A stretch of DNA of 64,000 nucleotides from Marinibaculum sp040216765 (GCA_040216765.1 JAVJON010000050.1:1-64000); one strand, 5' to 3'. Shown: positions 25,749 through 35,135, counted from the first letter of the stretch. Notes: a model not told the origin generated them from the sequence alone. Numbers and translations are program-made.

Positions 25749-26996
25749 ATGCACGACATGACAGCCCTACTGCGCCGCCTGGCTCGCGGCGTCCTGCCCG
25801 CTACCGTCCTGGCAGCCAGCCTGGCCGGGGGCCTCGCGGCCGGTTCCACGGGCGCCCAGGCGGCCGAGGTCAAGGTCGGCGTCGTGCTGACCTTTTCCGG
25901 CGGCGCCGCCCAGTTCGGCGAGCAGATCGTGCAGGGCATGGAGCTCTACATGAAGGAGCATCCGGAGGCCTTCGGCGACAATACCGTCACCCTGGTGAAA
26001 CGCGATTCCAAGCGGCCCGGCGGCGATATCGCCAAGAACGCCGTGCAGGAGCTGATCACCCGCGAAGGCGTCGACATCCTGGCCGGCTTCGTCTTTTCGC
26101 CCAACGCGATCGCCAGCGCGCCGCTGGCGACCCAAGGCAAGGTGCCGATGATCGTGATGAACGCCGGCACCGCCTGGATCCCGGCGCTGTCGCCCTATAT
26201 CGCGCGGGTGTCGTTCAGCATGTGGCAGACCGGCTACCCGATGGGGCAGTACGCGGCGAACAAGCTTGGCTGCAAGACCGCCGCCGTCGGCTATACCGAC
26301 TATCCGCCCGGCAAGGACAGCCTGGACGCCTTCCAGATGGGCTTCGAGAAGGCCGGCGGCAAGCTGGTCGAGGCCGTGCCGATGGGCGGGCCGCAGGAGG
26401 TGCCTGACTTCACCCCGTTCTTCCAGCGCGTGCGCGACGCCAAGCCCGACTGCTTCTATGTCTTCGTGCCGTCGGGCAACCATGCGGCGGCCGTGGTCAA
26501 GACCTTCGCCGTTACCGGCATGAAGGGCGACGGGGTGAAGCTGATCGGCCCCGGCGACATCACCCAGGACACCCAGCTGCAGGGCATGGGCGACGATGCG
26601 GTGGGGCTGGTCACCATGCACCACTATGCCGCCGACTATGACACGCCGGAGAACCTGGCCTTTGTGAAGGCCTGGAAGGCGGCCTACGGCGCGGACAGCA
26701 TTCCGGACTTCATGGCGGTGGCCGGCTGGGACGGGATGGCGGCGATCGCCCATGCGGTGAAGGCGCAGAACGGCGAGATGTCGGCCGACGGCACCATGGC
26801 CGCCCTGAAGGGCTGGACCTTCGCCAGCCCGCGCGGCCCGATCATGATCGACCCCGACACCCGCGACATCGTGCATGACGAGCATATCCACGAGATCGTC
26901 AAGGACGGCGACCGGCTGAAGGTCAAGGTGACCGACACGATCCCGCAGGTGAAGGACCCCTGCAAGGAGCTGAAGGTCGGCAAGTGCGGCGAATGA
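25749..26996 (+). CDS. LIV-type ABC transporter substrate-binding protein
   Basis: 415 aa with a signal peptide (hydrophobic 15-32, cleavage near AQA-AE). The mature part is a type I periplasmic binding protein of the LivK/amide-binding group: VKVGVVLTFSGGAAQFGEQIVQGMELYM, then DSKRPGGDIAKNAVQELI and VDILAGFVFSPNAIA. Subfamily members bind branched-chain amino acids, amides or aromatic acids; residues do not settle which. ATG at 25749 follows GGGAGGC. It heads a five-gene transporter operon and is separated from the first permease by 165 bp that carry the paired-hairpin repeat. Confidence 0.9.
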   Translation: MHDMTALLRRLARGVLPATVLAASLAGGLAAGSTGAQAAEVKVGVVLTFSGGAAQFGEQIVQGMELYMKEHPEAFGDNTVTLVKRDSKRPGGDIAKNAVQELITREGVDILAGFVFSPNAIASAPLATQGKVPMIVMNAGTAWIPALSPYIARVSFSMWQTGYPMGQYAANKLGCKTAAVGYTDYPPGKDSLDAFQMGFEKAGGKLVEAVPMGGPQEVPDFTPFFQRVRDAKPDCFYVFVPSGNHAAAVVKTFAVTGMKGDGVKLIGPGDITQDTQLQGMGDDAVGLVTMHHYAADYDTPENLAFVKAWKAAYGADSIPDFMAVAGWDGMAAIAHAVKAQNGEMSADGTMAALKGWTFASPRGPIMIDPDTRDIVHDEHIHEIVKDGDRLKVKVTDTIPQVKDPCKELKVGKCGE

Positions 26997-27040
26997 CGGT
27001 GGCGGAGTTGGCGCACCGCCCCTGCCACTCTCTCGACGTC

Positions 27041-27128
27041 GTCCCCGGGCTTGACCCGGGGACCCATTCCGCCAGCGGTGAAGCGCCCGGCAACCTGCGG
27101 AATGGATCCTCGGGTCAAGCCCGAGGAT
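27041..27128. repeat. Paired-hairpin intergenic repeat, copy inside the first LIV operon
   Basis: Hairpin one is GTCCCCGGG-CTTGA-CCCGGGGAC (27041-27063). Hairpin two is ATCCTCGGG-TCAAG-CCCGAGGAT (27106-27128). Both stems are perfect and the inner flanks CCATTCCGC and GCGGAATGG are inverted copies, so the whole is a palindrome of about 95 bp. It lies between the binding-protein gene and livH, where such structures can protect or terminate the upstream message. Confidence 0.85.
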
Positions 27129-27161
27129 GACGATTGAGGGGGTGCGGGCGAGCGCTCCCGG

Positions 27162-28031
27162 ATGACCGCCGCCATCTCGATCCTGTTCGACGGCCTCGCC
27201 TATGCGATGCTGCTGTTCATCATCTCCGTCGGCCTGTCGGTCACGATGGGGCTCATGGGCATCGTCAACCTCGCCCATGGCGCCTTCGCCATGGCCGGGG
27301 GCTATGCCACCGTCACCCTGATGAACGGCCTTGGCGTGCCGTTCATCCCGGCCCTGCTGGGCGCCTTCCTGGTGGTCGCCCTGGCCAGCGTGCCGATCGA
27401 GCGGCTGCTCTATGCGCCGCTCTACCGGCGCAGCGAGCTGGACCAGGTGCTGGTGACCATCGGCCTGGTCTTCATGACGATCGCGGCCATCACCTTCTTC
27501 TACGGCCCCTCGCCCCCCAGCATCGAGGTGCCGGCCTTCCTGGCCGGCCAGGTCGACCTGGGCCTGCGCACGGTGCCGGCCTATCGCCTGTTCACCATCG
27601 GCCTGGGGGTGGCGCTGATCCTGGCGCTCTGGCTGGGCCTGGAGCGGACCCTGGTCGGCGCCCGCATCCGCGCCGCGGTCGACAACCGCGACATGGCACA
27701 GGCGGTCGGCATCCGCGTGGACCGCCTGTTCGTGACGGTCTTCGCCCTGGGCAGCGGGCTGGCCGCGATGGGCGGCGGGCTGGCGATCGAGATCGTCGGC
27801 ATCTCGCCGACCTTCGCGATCCAGTACCTGGTGTTCTTCCTGATCGTCGTCGCCGTCGGCGGCCTGGGCAGCCTGCGCGGCGCCTTCGTCGCGGCCATCC
27901 TGCTCGGCGTGACCGACACCGCCGGCAAGTATCTCTGGCCGGCCGGCGGCGGCTTCTTCATCTATGCCGCGGCCGTGGCGATCCTGCTGCTGCGGCCGGC
28001 CGGGCTGTTCGGCCGGGAGCAGGCCCGGTGA
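27162..28031 (+). CDS. livH: LIV-type ABC transporter permease (LivH)
   Basis: 289 aa inner-membrane protein with about eight hydrophobic segments. The LivH hallmark MGIVNLAHGAFAMAGGYATV lies near residues 30-50 and the coupling-helix region ARIRAAVDNRDMAQAVGIRVDRLF near 165-188. It pairs with LivM as the translocation pore. ATG at 27162; no strong Shine-Dalgarno sequence is seen, consistent with lower expression than the binding protein upstream. It overlaps livM by GTGA. Confidence 0.92.
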   Translation: MTAAISILFDGLAYAMLLFIISVGLSVTMGLMGIVNLAHGAFAMAGGYATVTLMNGLGVPFIPALLGAFLVVALASVPIERLLYAPLYRRSELDQVLVTIGLVFMTIAAITFFYGPSPPSIEVPAFLAGQVDLGLRTVPAYRLFTIGLGVALILALWLGLERTLVGARIRAAVDNRDMAQAVGIRVDRLFVTVFALGSGLAAMGGGLAIEIVGISPTFAIQYLVFFLIVVAVGGLGSLRGAFVAAILLGVTDTAGKYLWPAGGGFFIYAAAVAILLLRPAGLFGREQAR

Positions 28032-29023
28032 CCGCGCCGGACGCCGCGGAGGTCATCGCCGCCCTGCGCCGGCGGGACGGCTGGCACTGGGCGGAGGCCC
28101 TGCCCTGGCTGGCGGCAATCGCCTTCTTCCTGGTGCTGCCGGACTACGCGGTGCTGGGCACGACGATCCTGATCACCATCCTGTTCGCCCTCTCGCTGGA
28201 CCTGATCCTGGGCTATGCCGGCATCGTCACCCTGGGCCATGCCGCCTATTTCGGGGCGGGGGCCTATGCCACAGGCATGCTGTCGGCGCATCTCGGCTGG
28301 GGCGAGCCGCTGTCCGGCCTCGCCTTCGGCGGCGCGGTGGCCGGCGCGCTTGGCCTCGCCACCGGCTGGGTGCTGCTGCGCTATCACGGCCTGACCCTGC
28401 TCATGCTGACCCTGGCGACGGCGATCCTGCTGCAGCAGCTGGCCAATACCGCGGAGCCCTGGACCGGCGGCTTCGACGGGTTGGTCGGCATCTCGATCTG
28501 GCCGCTGCTGGGGATGTTCGAGAACGACCTCTGGGGCCATACCTACTACTGGTACGCGCTGGCCGTCCTGGCGTTCTGCTTCCTGCTGGTCCGCCGGCTG
28601 GTGCATTCGCCGTTCGGCCGCACCCTGGTGGGCATCCGGGAGAACCCGTTGCGGATGCAGGCGATCGGCGTGCCGGTGCATCGCCGGCTGGTCACCGCCT
28701 ATGCGCTCTCCGCCGCGCTGGCCGGTATCGCCGGCGCCCTGTTCGCACAGCAGGCGGCGTTCATCACCCTGGACGTGCTGAGCTTCGCGCGCTCCGGCAT
28801 GGTGCTCATCGTCCTGGTCCTGGGCGGCACCGGCCGGCTCTACGGCGCGTTCATCGGCGCCGCCGTCTATGTCGCGCTGGAGGACGAGCTGGCGCGGATA
28901 AGCCCGGAATTCTGGGAGTTCGGGATCGGCCTGGTGCTGGTCCTGGTCGTGCTGTTCTTCCGCGGCGGCCTGCTGGGCGCGGCGGACGGCCTGCGCCACC
29001 GGCTGCGGCGTGCGGGCCGATGA
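28028..29023 (+). CDS. livM: LIV-type ABC transporter permease (LivM)
   Basis: 331 aa with nine or so membrane segments. Characteristic stretches are LDLILGYAGIVTLGHAAYFGAGAYATGML and the cytoplasmic loop GRTLVGIRENPLRMQAIGVPVHRR. The start is a GTG at 28028 overlapping the livH stop, and its own stop overlaps the livG start (ATGA). Such tight coupling suggests equal synthesis of the pore and ATPase subunits. Confidence 0.92.
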   Translation: MTAPDAAEVIAALRRRDGWHWAEALPWLAAIAFFLVLPDYAVLGTTILITILFALSLDLILGYAGIVTLGHAAYFGAGAYATGMLSAHLGWGEPLSGLAFGGAVAGALGLATGWVLLRYHGLTLLMLTLATAILLQQLANTAEPWTGGFDGLVGISIWPLLGMFENDLWGHTYYWYALAVLAFCFLLVRRLVHSPFGRTLVGIRENPLRMQAIGVPVHRRLVTAYALSAALAGIAGALFAQQAAFITLDVLSFARSGMVLIVLVLGGTGRLYGAFIGAAVYVALEDELARISPEFWEFGIGLVLVLVVLFFRGGLLGAADGLRHRLRRAGR

Positions 29024-29820
29024 GCGCGCCCGGCACGGCGCTGGCCGACCCGGTCCTGGAGGTCCGCGGCCTGCGGCGGCGCTTCGGCGCGCTGGAGGTC
29101 GCCCGCGACATCGACCTGGCCCTGCCGCCGGGCGCGCGGCAGGCCCTGATCGGCCCGAACGGCGCGGGCAAGACCAGCCTGGTGAACCTGATCACCGGCC
29201 GGCTGCGCCCCGATGCAGGACGGATCCGCCTTGCGGGCCGCGACATCACGGCACTGGATCCCGCGGCGCGGGTGAAGGCCGGCATCGCCCGCACCTTCCA
29301 GATCAACCAGCTGTTCCGCGGCATGACGGTGGTGGAGAATGTCGCCCTGTCGGTGGCGGAGCGGCGCGGGGTTGGCGCCGGCCCCTGGGCGACCGCCTGC
29401 CGGCAGGACGCGGTGCTGGAGGAGGCGCTCGCGATCCTCGACAGCCTGGGCCTCGCCGACGCTGCCCTGACGCCGGTGCGAACCCTGCCCTACGGCCGGC
29501 AACGGCTGGTGGAGGTGGCGATCACCCTGGGCCTGCGCCCGCGCGTGCTGCTGCTGGACGAACCGGCGGCCGGCGTCCCTGCGGCCGACAGTCTGGTGAT
29601 CCTGGACGTCCTGGCCCGGCTGCCGCCGGAAATCGCGATCCTGATCATCGAACATGACATGGAGATCGTCTTCCGCTTCGCCGAGCGCATCACCGTCCTG
29701 GTGGACGGCGCCATCCTGACCGAGGGCAGCCCGCAGGAGATCGCCGGCGATGCGGAGGTCCGCGCCGTCTATCTGGGGGAGCGCCCGCCGGCGGCCGGGA
29801 CTGCGGGAGGCGGGCGATGA
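29020..29820 (+). CDS. livG: LIV-type ABC transporter ATPase (LivG)
   Basis: 266 aa. Walker A GPNGAGKTS (about 45-53), Q-loop in ARTFQINQLF (89-98), Walker B LLLDEPAAG near 180 and an H-loop in IIEHDMEIV near 208. The signature motif is unusual: where LSxGQ is expected the sequence reads LPYGRQRLVEVA, and the D-loop reads PAAGVPAADS, as in LivG proteins that have L-x-Y-G-x-Q-R. It overlaps livM upstream and livF downstream by 4 bp each. It energises uptake with LivF. Confidence 0.92.
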   Translation: MSAPGTALADPVLEVRGLRRRFGALEVARDIDLALPPGARQALIGPNGAGKTSLVNLITGRLRPDAGRIRLAGRDITALDPAARVKAGIARTFQINQLFRGMTVVENVALSVAERRGVGAGPWATACRQDAVLEEALAILDSLGLADAALTPVRTLPYGRQRLVEVAITLGLRPRVLLLDEPAAGVPAADSLVILDVLARLPPEIAILIIEHDMEIVFRFAERITVLVDGAILTEGSPQEIAGDAEVRAVYLGERPPAAGTAGGGR

Positions 29821-30545
29821 CAGGCGGCGCGACCCTGCTGGAGCTGCAGGCGGTGACCGGCGGCTATGGCGAGACCGTGGTGCTGGAAGCCCTGTCCCTG
29901 AGCCTCGGCGCCGGCGAGAGTCTGGCGATCCTCGGCCGCAACGGCACCGGCAAGACCTCGCTGCTGCGCCTGGTGATCGGCCTGGCCGACCTGCATGGCG
30001 GCCGCATCCGGTTCGCCGGCGCGGAGATCTCCCGCCGGCCGGTCCATGCCCGGAACCGCGCCGGCCTGGGCTATGTCCCGCAGGAGCGCGAGATCTTCCC
30101 TTCCCTGACGGTGCGGGAGAACCTTGCCGTGGCCGCACGGCCGGCCCCTGCCGGCGGAGCGGAGGGCTGGTCCGCCGCCCGGGTCTTCGACATGTTCCCC
30201 CGCCTGGCGGACCGGCAGGACAATCGCGGCAACCAGCTGTCCGGGGGCGAGCAGCAGATGCTGGCGATCGGCCGCGCGCTGATGGGCAATCCCCGCCTGC
30301 TGCTGCTAGACGAGCCGTCCGAGGGGCTGGCGCCGGTCATCGTCGACGAGCTGGAGCGCGCGATCGCCGCACTGCGCGACGAGGCCGGCCTGGCGGTGAT
30401 CCTGGTGGAGCAGCATACCCGCTTCGCGCTGGACTTCGCGCCGCGCGCCATCGTCCTGGACCGCGGCCGCATCGTGCATGACGGGGCCAGCGACGGCCTG
30501 CGCGATCCGGCGGTGCTGCAGCGGCATATGGGCCTGTCGCAGTGA
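29817..30545 (+). CDS. livF: LIV-type ABC transporter ATPase (LivF)
   Basis: 242 aa. Walker A GRNGTGKTS (about 41-49), the LivF marker GYVPQEREIFPSLTVRENL (about 83-101), signature LSGGEQQMLAIGRAL (about 141-155), Walker B LLLLDEPSEGLAP and switch VEQHT. Last gene of the operon, overlapping livG by ATGA, and ending 17 bp before the convergent diguanylate cyclase. It could also serve the second LIV system at 48-50 kb, which has no ATPase genes. Confidence 0.92.
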   Translation: MTGGATLLELQAVTGGYGETVVLEALSLSLGAGESLAILGRNGTGKTSLLRLVIGLADLHGGRIRFAGAEISRRPVHARNRAGLGYVPQEREIFPSLTVRENLAVAARPAPAGGAEGWSAARVFDMFPRLADRQDNRGNQLSGGEQQMLAIGRALMGNPRLLLLDEPSEGLAPVIVDELERAIAALRDEAGLAVILVEQHTRFALDFAPRAIVLDRGRIVHDGASDGLRDPAVLQRHMGLSQ

Positions 30546-30561
30546 CGCCCCCGAAATCCGT

Positions 30562-31845
30562 CTATGAGGCGCGGCCCGCCGGTTGCCCGCCCGTCGGGAG
30601 ACTGTCTGCAGCCGGCCCGCCGGGCCGGGGCAAGGCGTCTGCCACCTCCACCCGGTTGCGTCCCGCCGCCTTCGCGGCATAGAGCGCCCGATCGGCCGGC
30701 TCGAAGCTCGGCACGCCGCCTGTGCTGCCGGGTGGCAGCAGCGCCACGCCGACGCTGACCGTGACCGGCACGGACCGGCCGGCGAGGTCGACCGGCGCGT
30801 CCGCAACCGCACTGCGGATCCGCTCCGCCACCTCCCGCGCCTGGCCGGGATCGCGAACCCGCAGGACGGCGGCGAACTCCTCGCCGCCGAGCCGGCCGAA
30901 CAGATCGTCAGGCCGCAGCTGCGCCTCGGCCCGGCGGCAGAAGACCTGCAGGACGATATCCCCGGCATCATGGCCGAAGCTGTCATTGACCCGCTTGAAA
31001 TGGTCGAGGTCGAACATCAGCAGCGCCAGCCCGGCGTCCGGGTCGCGCGCCAGCAGGCCTTCCAGCCGCGCGTTCAGGCCGCGGCGGTTCAGCACCCCGG
31101 TCAGCGGGTCGCTGTCGGCCAGCGCGTGCAGCCGCGCCTCCGAGCGTTCGCGGACCAGGCGGGCGCCATAGATGACGATGACCAGCAGGATCAGCACCTC
31201 GACGATGCCGTCCAGCCAGGCCAGCTGGAAGGCGGACAGGACCTCCGGCCGCAGCAGCAGCCCGGCCGCCGCGATCACCAGGCTCCAGGCCGCGCTGATC
31301 AACAGCAGCAGCGATATCGGGCCGCGGCTCGACCCAGCCGGCTGCCCGTCCGGCGCCCGCGCCCGCCCGGGCCGGAGCGACAGGCCGAGCAGGAAATAGC
31401 CGATCGCACTGCCGCCGTTCAGCACGGCATAGCGCAGGTAGAAGGTTTCCCGCAGGTCCGGAACCGCGACGCTGGCCAGCCATACGGCGGCCGGCAGCAG
31501 CGCCTCCGGGCCGAGGGGGCGGCCGTTCAGGCGCTGGGCGCCCCAGATCCAGCCGGCGAAGGCCAGCAGCAGCAGCAGGTTGGTCAGGCCGAGCGAGATA
31601 TAGGCGGGAAAGCCGGGACCGGCCGCGACCAGGCCCAGTCCGATCGCGGTCGCGCAGAAACCGGAGGCCCACAAGAGAAAGCTGTCGGCCGCGCGGTCCC
31701 GCAGCCAGGCGGCGGCCAGCGCGCCGGCAACGGTCAATGCCGCCGCCGCGAGAATGACCAGGGCTGTCACATAGTCGAGCAATATCGTCCCATCCCTCCA
31801 GGTGCCGGCACGGCCCGGCTCACGCCGATGCCGGCCCGAGTGCAT
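30562..31845 (-). CDS. Membrane-anchored diguanylate cyclase
   Basis: 427 aa from the ATG at 31845; a TTG at 31782 with GGAGG upstream is an alternative start (406 aa). The N-terminal 230 residues hold seven or so membrane segments, a sensory module of unknown ligand. The GGDEF domain (about 243-402) has the active-site GGEEF (320-324) and an inhibitory I-site R311-x-x-D314 exactly five residues before it. It is therefore predicted to be an active, product-inhibited cyclase making c-di-GMP. Convergent with livF and divergent from mgtE. Its nearest potential target by function is exopolysaccharide synthesis, although the NfrB-like synthase here lacks the known sensor domain. Confidence 0.9.
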   Translation of the reverse strand: MHSGRHRREPGRAGTWRDGTILLDYVTALVILAAAALTVAGALAAAWLRDRAADSFLLWASGFCATAIGLGLVAAGPGFPAYISLGLTNLLLLLAFAGWIWGAQRLNGRPLGPEALLPAAVWLASVAVPDLRETFYLRYAVLNGGSAIGYFLLGLSLRPGRARAPDGQPAGSSRGPISLLLLISAAWSLVIAAAGLLLRPEVLSAFQLAWLDGIVEVLILLVIVIYGARLVRERSEARLHALADSDPLTGVLNRRGLNARLEGLLARDPDAGLALLMFDLDHFKRVNDSFGHDAGDIVLQVFCRRAEAQLRPDDLFGRLGGEEFAAVLRVRDPGQAREVAERIRSAVADAPVDLAGRSVPVTVSVGVALLPPGSTGGVPSFEPADRALYAAKAAGRNRVEVADALPRPGGPAADSLPTGGQPAGRAS

Positions 31846-31947
31846 GGACCATGCCGCAGATCCACGAAACCGTCACACGGAACCGCTTGCAGGCCCGGCG
31901 GTTCCCGCTATCGTCCCCCGCGACCCCGGCCGCCGGAGAAGATCCCG

Positions 31948-33324
31948 ATGAACCTCCAGGACCTGCAGCGCGCGGCCCATGGCGAACCGCAGGCAGTCGC
32001 GGCCGTGGTCGACGCCCTGAAGCGCGGCGCGACCGGCGAGCTTGCCGCGGTCACCGAACTGCCGGCCTTCGATGCCGCCCGGCTGATCCTGCAGCTGAAA
32101 CCGAAACGGGCCCGCAAGCTGCTCGACATGCTGCCGGACGCGCCGAGCCTGGCGCTGGTGACGGAGCTCGACCCCTGGATCAGCGAACATCTGCTGGACG
32201 AGAAGCTGCAGAAGCGGATCTCGCGGATCGCCGCCCGCCTGCCGGTGGAGGATGCGGCGGATTTCCTGGCCGACACGCCGGAGGAGCTGAAGGCGCGGGC
32301 GCTTGCCGAGCATCCGCAGGAGGCCGCGCTGCGCACCGCGCTGGATTTCCGCGAGGAGACGGCCGGCGCGATCATGCAGCGGCGCCTGGTCGCGGTGCCG
32401 ATCGAGATGAACGTGGGGGAGGCAGTGGCGGAGATCCGCGCCCGCGCAGGCCGGATCGCGCGGCTCTACACGGTCTATGTCGTCGACGGCGAGCGCCGGC
32501 TGCTCGGGCATCTGAAGCTGCGCGACCTGCTGCTCAACACGCCCGACACGCCGGTGCGCGACCTGGTGCGCACCGATGCCATCGCGGTCTCCGCCGACAC
32601 CGACCGGGAGGAGGTGGCGCGCCTGGCGGAGCGCACGGACCTGCCCGTGGTGCCGGTCGTCGATGCCGATGGCCGCCTGCTCGGCGTGGTCACCACCGAG
32701 GACCTGCTGGAGACCGAGCGGGAGGAGGCGGTGGAGGACATGATGCTGATGTCCGGCCTGGACCCCGACACCAGCCCGGCCGACGGCCCGTTCCAGATCG
32801 TCCCCCGCCGCCTGCCCTGGCTGGCCACCGGCCTGGTCGGCGCCGGCACGGCGGCCGTCGTGGTCGGATCCTACGAGGATGCGCTGGCGGAGGCGGCCAT
32901 CCTGGCGACCCTGATCCCGATCGTGATGTCGCTGGCCGGCAATGCCGGCATCCAGGCCTCCACCGTGACCGTGCAGGCGCTGGCCTCGGGCAACTACTGG
33001 GTCGGCGATATCGTCGGCCGGACCCTGCGGGAGTTCGGCGGCGCCCTGCTGAACGGCGCGCTGGTCGGCCTGCTCGTGACGGCCGGCATCTTCGCGATGT
33101 CCGCCCTCGTGGAGATCCCGCATCCCGCCACCCTGGCGCTCACCGCCGCCCTGACCCTGGTGGTGGTCACCGTGCAGGCCTCGGTCATCGGCTCGCTGGT
33201 ACCGGTCCTGCTGCAGCGCCTGAAGTTCGATCCGGCGGTCGCCACCGGCGTCTTCATCACCACGTCCAACGACGTGATCGGCGTGCTGATCTTCTTCCTG
33301 ATCGCGACGAGCCTGTATCTCTGA
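31948..33324 (+). CDS. mgtE: Magnesium transporter MgtE
   Basis: 458 aa in the MgtE order: N-terminal superhelical domain (about 1-130), two CBS domains (about 135-265, including VVPVVDADGRLLGVVTTEDLLE), then a five-helix membrane domain (about 285-455). The pore region LIPIVMSLAGNAGIQASTVTVQALA carries the conserved G-N-x-G-x-Q. The cytoplasmic domains sense Mg2+ and gate the channel. ATG at 31948 follows GGAGAAGATC. Single-gene unit, divergent from the diguanylate cyclase. No M-box riboswitch was recognised in the 102-bp leader. Confidence 0.93.
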   Translation: MNLQDLQRAAHGEPQAVAAVVDALKRGATGELAAVTELPAFDAARLILQLKPKRARKLLDMLPDAPSLALVTELDPWISEHLLDEKLQKRISRIAARLPVEDAADFLADTPEELKARALAEHPQEAALRTALDFREETAGAIMQRRLVAVPIEMNVGEAVAEIRARAGRIARLYTVYVVDGERRLLGHLKLRDLLLNTPDTPVRDLVRTDAIAVSADTDREEVARLAERTDLPVVPVVDADGRLLGVVTTEDLLETEREEAVEDMMLMSGLDPDTSPADGPFQIVPRRLPWLATGLVGAGTAAVVVGSYEDALAEAAILATLIPIVMSLAGNAGIQASTVTVQALASGNYWVGDIVGRTLREFGGALLNGALVGLLVTAGIFAMSALVEIPHPATLALTAALTLVVVTVQASVIGSLVPVLLQRLKFDPAVATGVFITTSNDVIGVLIFFLIATSLYL

Positions 33325-33349
33325 GCGGCGCGACCGGATCGGGCGCCGC
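33325..33349 (+). terminator. Hairpin after mgtE
   Basis: GCGGCGC (33325-33331) and GCGCCGC (33343-33349) form a perfect 7-bp stem starting on the base after the mgtE stop, in the 30-bp gap to a convergent gene. There is no T-run, so it may be a two-way rho-assisted end. Confidence 0.4.
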
Positions 33350-33354
33350 GCCGG

Positions 33355-34137
33355 TCAGGCGCGGAACAGCGCCTTCATGCCGGCCACGCCGATCCGCGCA
33401 TAGGCGCGCTTGCGGTGGGTCACCACCGTGCTCTCGGCGATGCCGAGTTCGGCGGCGATCTGTGCCGCCGACAGCCCGGCCAGGACCCGCGCCGCCACCG
33501 CGCATTCGCGGGGGCTGAGCTCCGGATAGCGGCGGCGCAGCCGTTCCGCCTGGGTCGCCGCCGGGGCGGCTTCCGGCAGCGGCAGGCCGGCCAGATGCCG
33601 GTCCACCGCCTCCAGCAGCAGCGGAAAGGTGCCGGCCGCCGCGGCGCGCTGGCCCTCGTCGAACGGCCCGGCCCGGCGGCTGCGGTAGAGGCTGAGCGCC
33701 AGCCGGTCGCGCCCGCGCGCCCGCACCAGGGACAGGCGGTCGGCGATGCCGGTGCGGTCATAGCAGTCCCGGCGATAGCCCAGCGCGTCGATCCCGTCCG
33801 CGCGCTGATAGGTCAGGTAGAGGTCCCGCGCCGCCGGACGGGTCAGGATCCGGAAGTTCACGTCCTCGCCATAATGCCGCATATAGCCCTCTGCGGCGTG
33901 ACGCACGTTCAGCGGATGGGTGGTCGTCGCCGTGCCCAGCAGCAGCGGCCGGGGTTGCACCCCGTCGGCCGCCGGCGCGAAGATCGACACGAAGCTGGCG
34001 TCGAAACTGCCGGCGCAGAAGTCCAGCACCGCGTCGATGAAGCGCGGCGTGCCGATACCGGCGACAAGGCGCAGGGCAGCGGCTGCCGCGACCTGCCCGG
34101 CCGGCGCCATCGCGTCGTAGCTGCGCACCTCTGCCAT
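33355..34137 (-). CDS. LuxR-type transcriptional regulator
   Basis: 260 aa. The C-terminal 60 residues are a LuxR/FixJ helix-turn-helix: YPELSPRECAVAARVLAGLSAAQIAAELGIAESTVVTHRKRAYARIG (about 203-248). The N-terminal 180 residues match no domain I can name; they lack a receiver aspartate site and the autoinducer-binding signature, so the input is unknown. Divergent from a nitroreductase-family gene (104-bp gap), which is its likeliest target. Confidence 0.82.
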   Translation of the reverse strand: MAEVRSYDAMAPAGQVAAAAALRLVAGIGTPRFIDAVLDFCAGSFDASFVSIFAPAADGVQPRPLLLGTATTTHPLNVRHAAEGYMRHYGEDVNFRILTRPAARDLYLTYQRADGIDALGYRRDCYDRTGIADRLSLVRARGRDRLALSLYRSRRAGPFDEGQRAAAAGTFPLLLEAVDRHLAGLPLPEAAPAATQAERLRRRYPELSPRECAVAARVLAGLSAAQIAAELGIAESTVVTHRKRAYARIGVAGMKALFRA

Positions 34138-34241
34138 GGCCGGAGCCTAGCATGCGCCTTTGCCGTTCCCCAGATCTGGGGAATGCCCTGCCGCCCGGCG
34201 ATGGCTAACCTTCGCGCCACACTGCAATCGGGAGGAACGGC

Positions 34242-35114
34242 ATGACCGGGGCGGCGGAGACGGATTTTCAGGCGGTGGTGCGCCGGCGGCGCAGCGTGCG
34301 GCGCTTCGAGGCGGGCAAGACGGTGGACCGGGCGGTGCTGGAACGCATCGTCGATGCCGGCCGCTGGGCGCCGTCGGGCGCCAATGTGCAGTGCTTCGAC
34401 TTCATCGTGGTCGACGATCCGGCGATGCGCGAGGCGGTGACGGCGATCTTCCTGCGCCAGGCGCAGCGGCTGGTCGACCATGCCAAGGGCTTCCCGGCGG
34501 TGAAGAAGAGCTACCTGGCCAATACCGTGGCCATCGTGCTGGTGCTGGGCGACCCGCGCTGGAAGGTCTGCTTCCCGCAGCCGACCAGCCCGGACTGGGC
34601 GGCGGAATATCTGGACAACAACCAGGCGATCTTCCTCTGCTCGCTGGGCGCGGCGATCCAGAACGTCCAGCTGGCGGTGGCCGCCGAAGGCCTGACCTCG
34701 GCCTGGCTGAGCGGCGGCGGCGAGGACCGGACCAACCGGGAGTTGGCGGAGCTGCTGGGCTATCCGGACTGGATGCGGGCCTATGGCACCGTGCCGATCG
34801 GCTACCCGACGGAGGAGGAGCATCGCCGCTATCGCCGGCCGCTGGCGCAATGCCTGCACTGGAACGGCTTCCAGGCCAGCCAGTACCGCCCGCATGCGCA
34901 GGTGGATTTCTACGAGGCCAGCCTGCGCCCCTTCGCGATGTACCGCCATGACGAGCGGATGCAGGACTGGCCCGACCGGGCGGAGAAGCTGGGCCACTGG
35001 GACGCGGCCTTCACCGGCGGCACGCCCAATCCGGACGGCGGCCTGGAACCGGAGGCCGACTTCTCCGCCCCGCGCAGCACCGGCCGGGCGACCAAGCGCC
35101 GTCGCAGGGGGTGA
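34242..35114 (+). CDS. Nitroreductase-family flavoprotein
   Basis: 290 aa, longer than the typical 200-220 aa because of a C-terminal extension of about 70 residues ending in a basic tail. The N-terminus has the FMN phosphate contact RRRRSVRRFEAG and the family stretch IVDAGRWAPSGANVQCFDF. A later AAIQNVQLAVAAEGLTSAWLSGG lies near the flavin site. It is expected to use NAD(P)H with FMN to reduce nitroaromatics, quinones or another substrate. ATG at 34242 follows CGGGAGGAACGG. Divergent from a LuxR-type regulator. Confidence 0.85.
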   Translation: MTGAAETDFQAVVRRRRSVRRFEAGKTVDRAVLERIVDAGRWAPSGANVQCFDFIVVDDPAMREAVTAIFLRQAQRLVDHAKGFPAVKKSYLANTVAIVLVLGDPRWKVCFPQPTSPDWAAEYLDNNQAIFLCSLGAAIQNVQLAVAAEGLTSAWLSGGGEDRTNRELAELLGYPDWMRAYGTVPIGYPTEEEHRRYRRPLAQCLHWNGFQASQYRPHAQVDFYEASLRPFAMYRHDERMQDWPDRAEKLGHWDAAFTGGTPNPDGGLEPEADFSAPRSTGRATKRRRRG

Positions 35115-35135
35115 GCGAGGCGCTCCGCTTTCGCG

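Noticed and set aside
31846..31947. M-box magnesium riboswitch before mgtE
   Set aside because: The 102-bp gap is too short for an M-box and shows none of its conserved segments.
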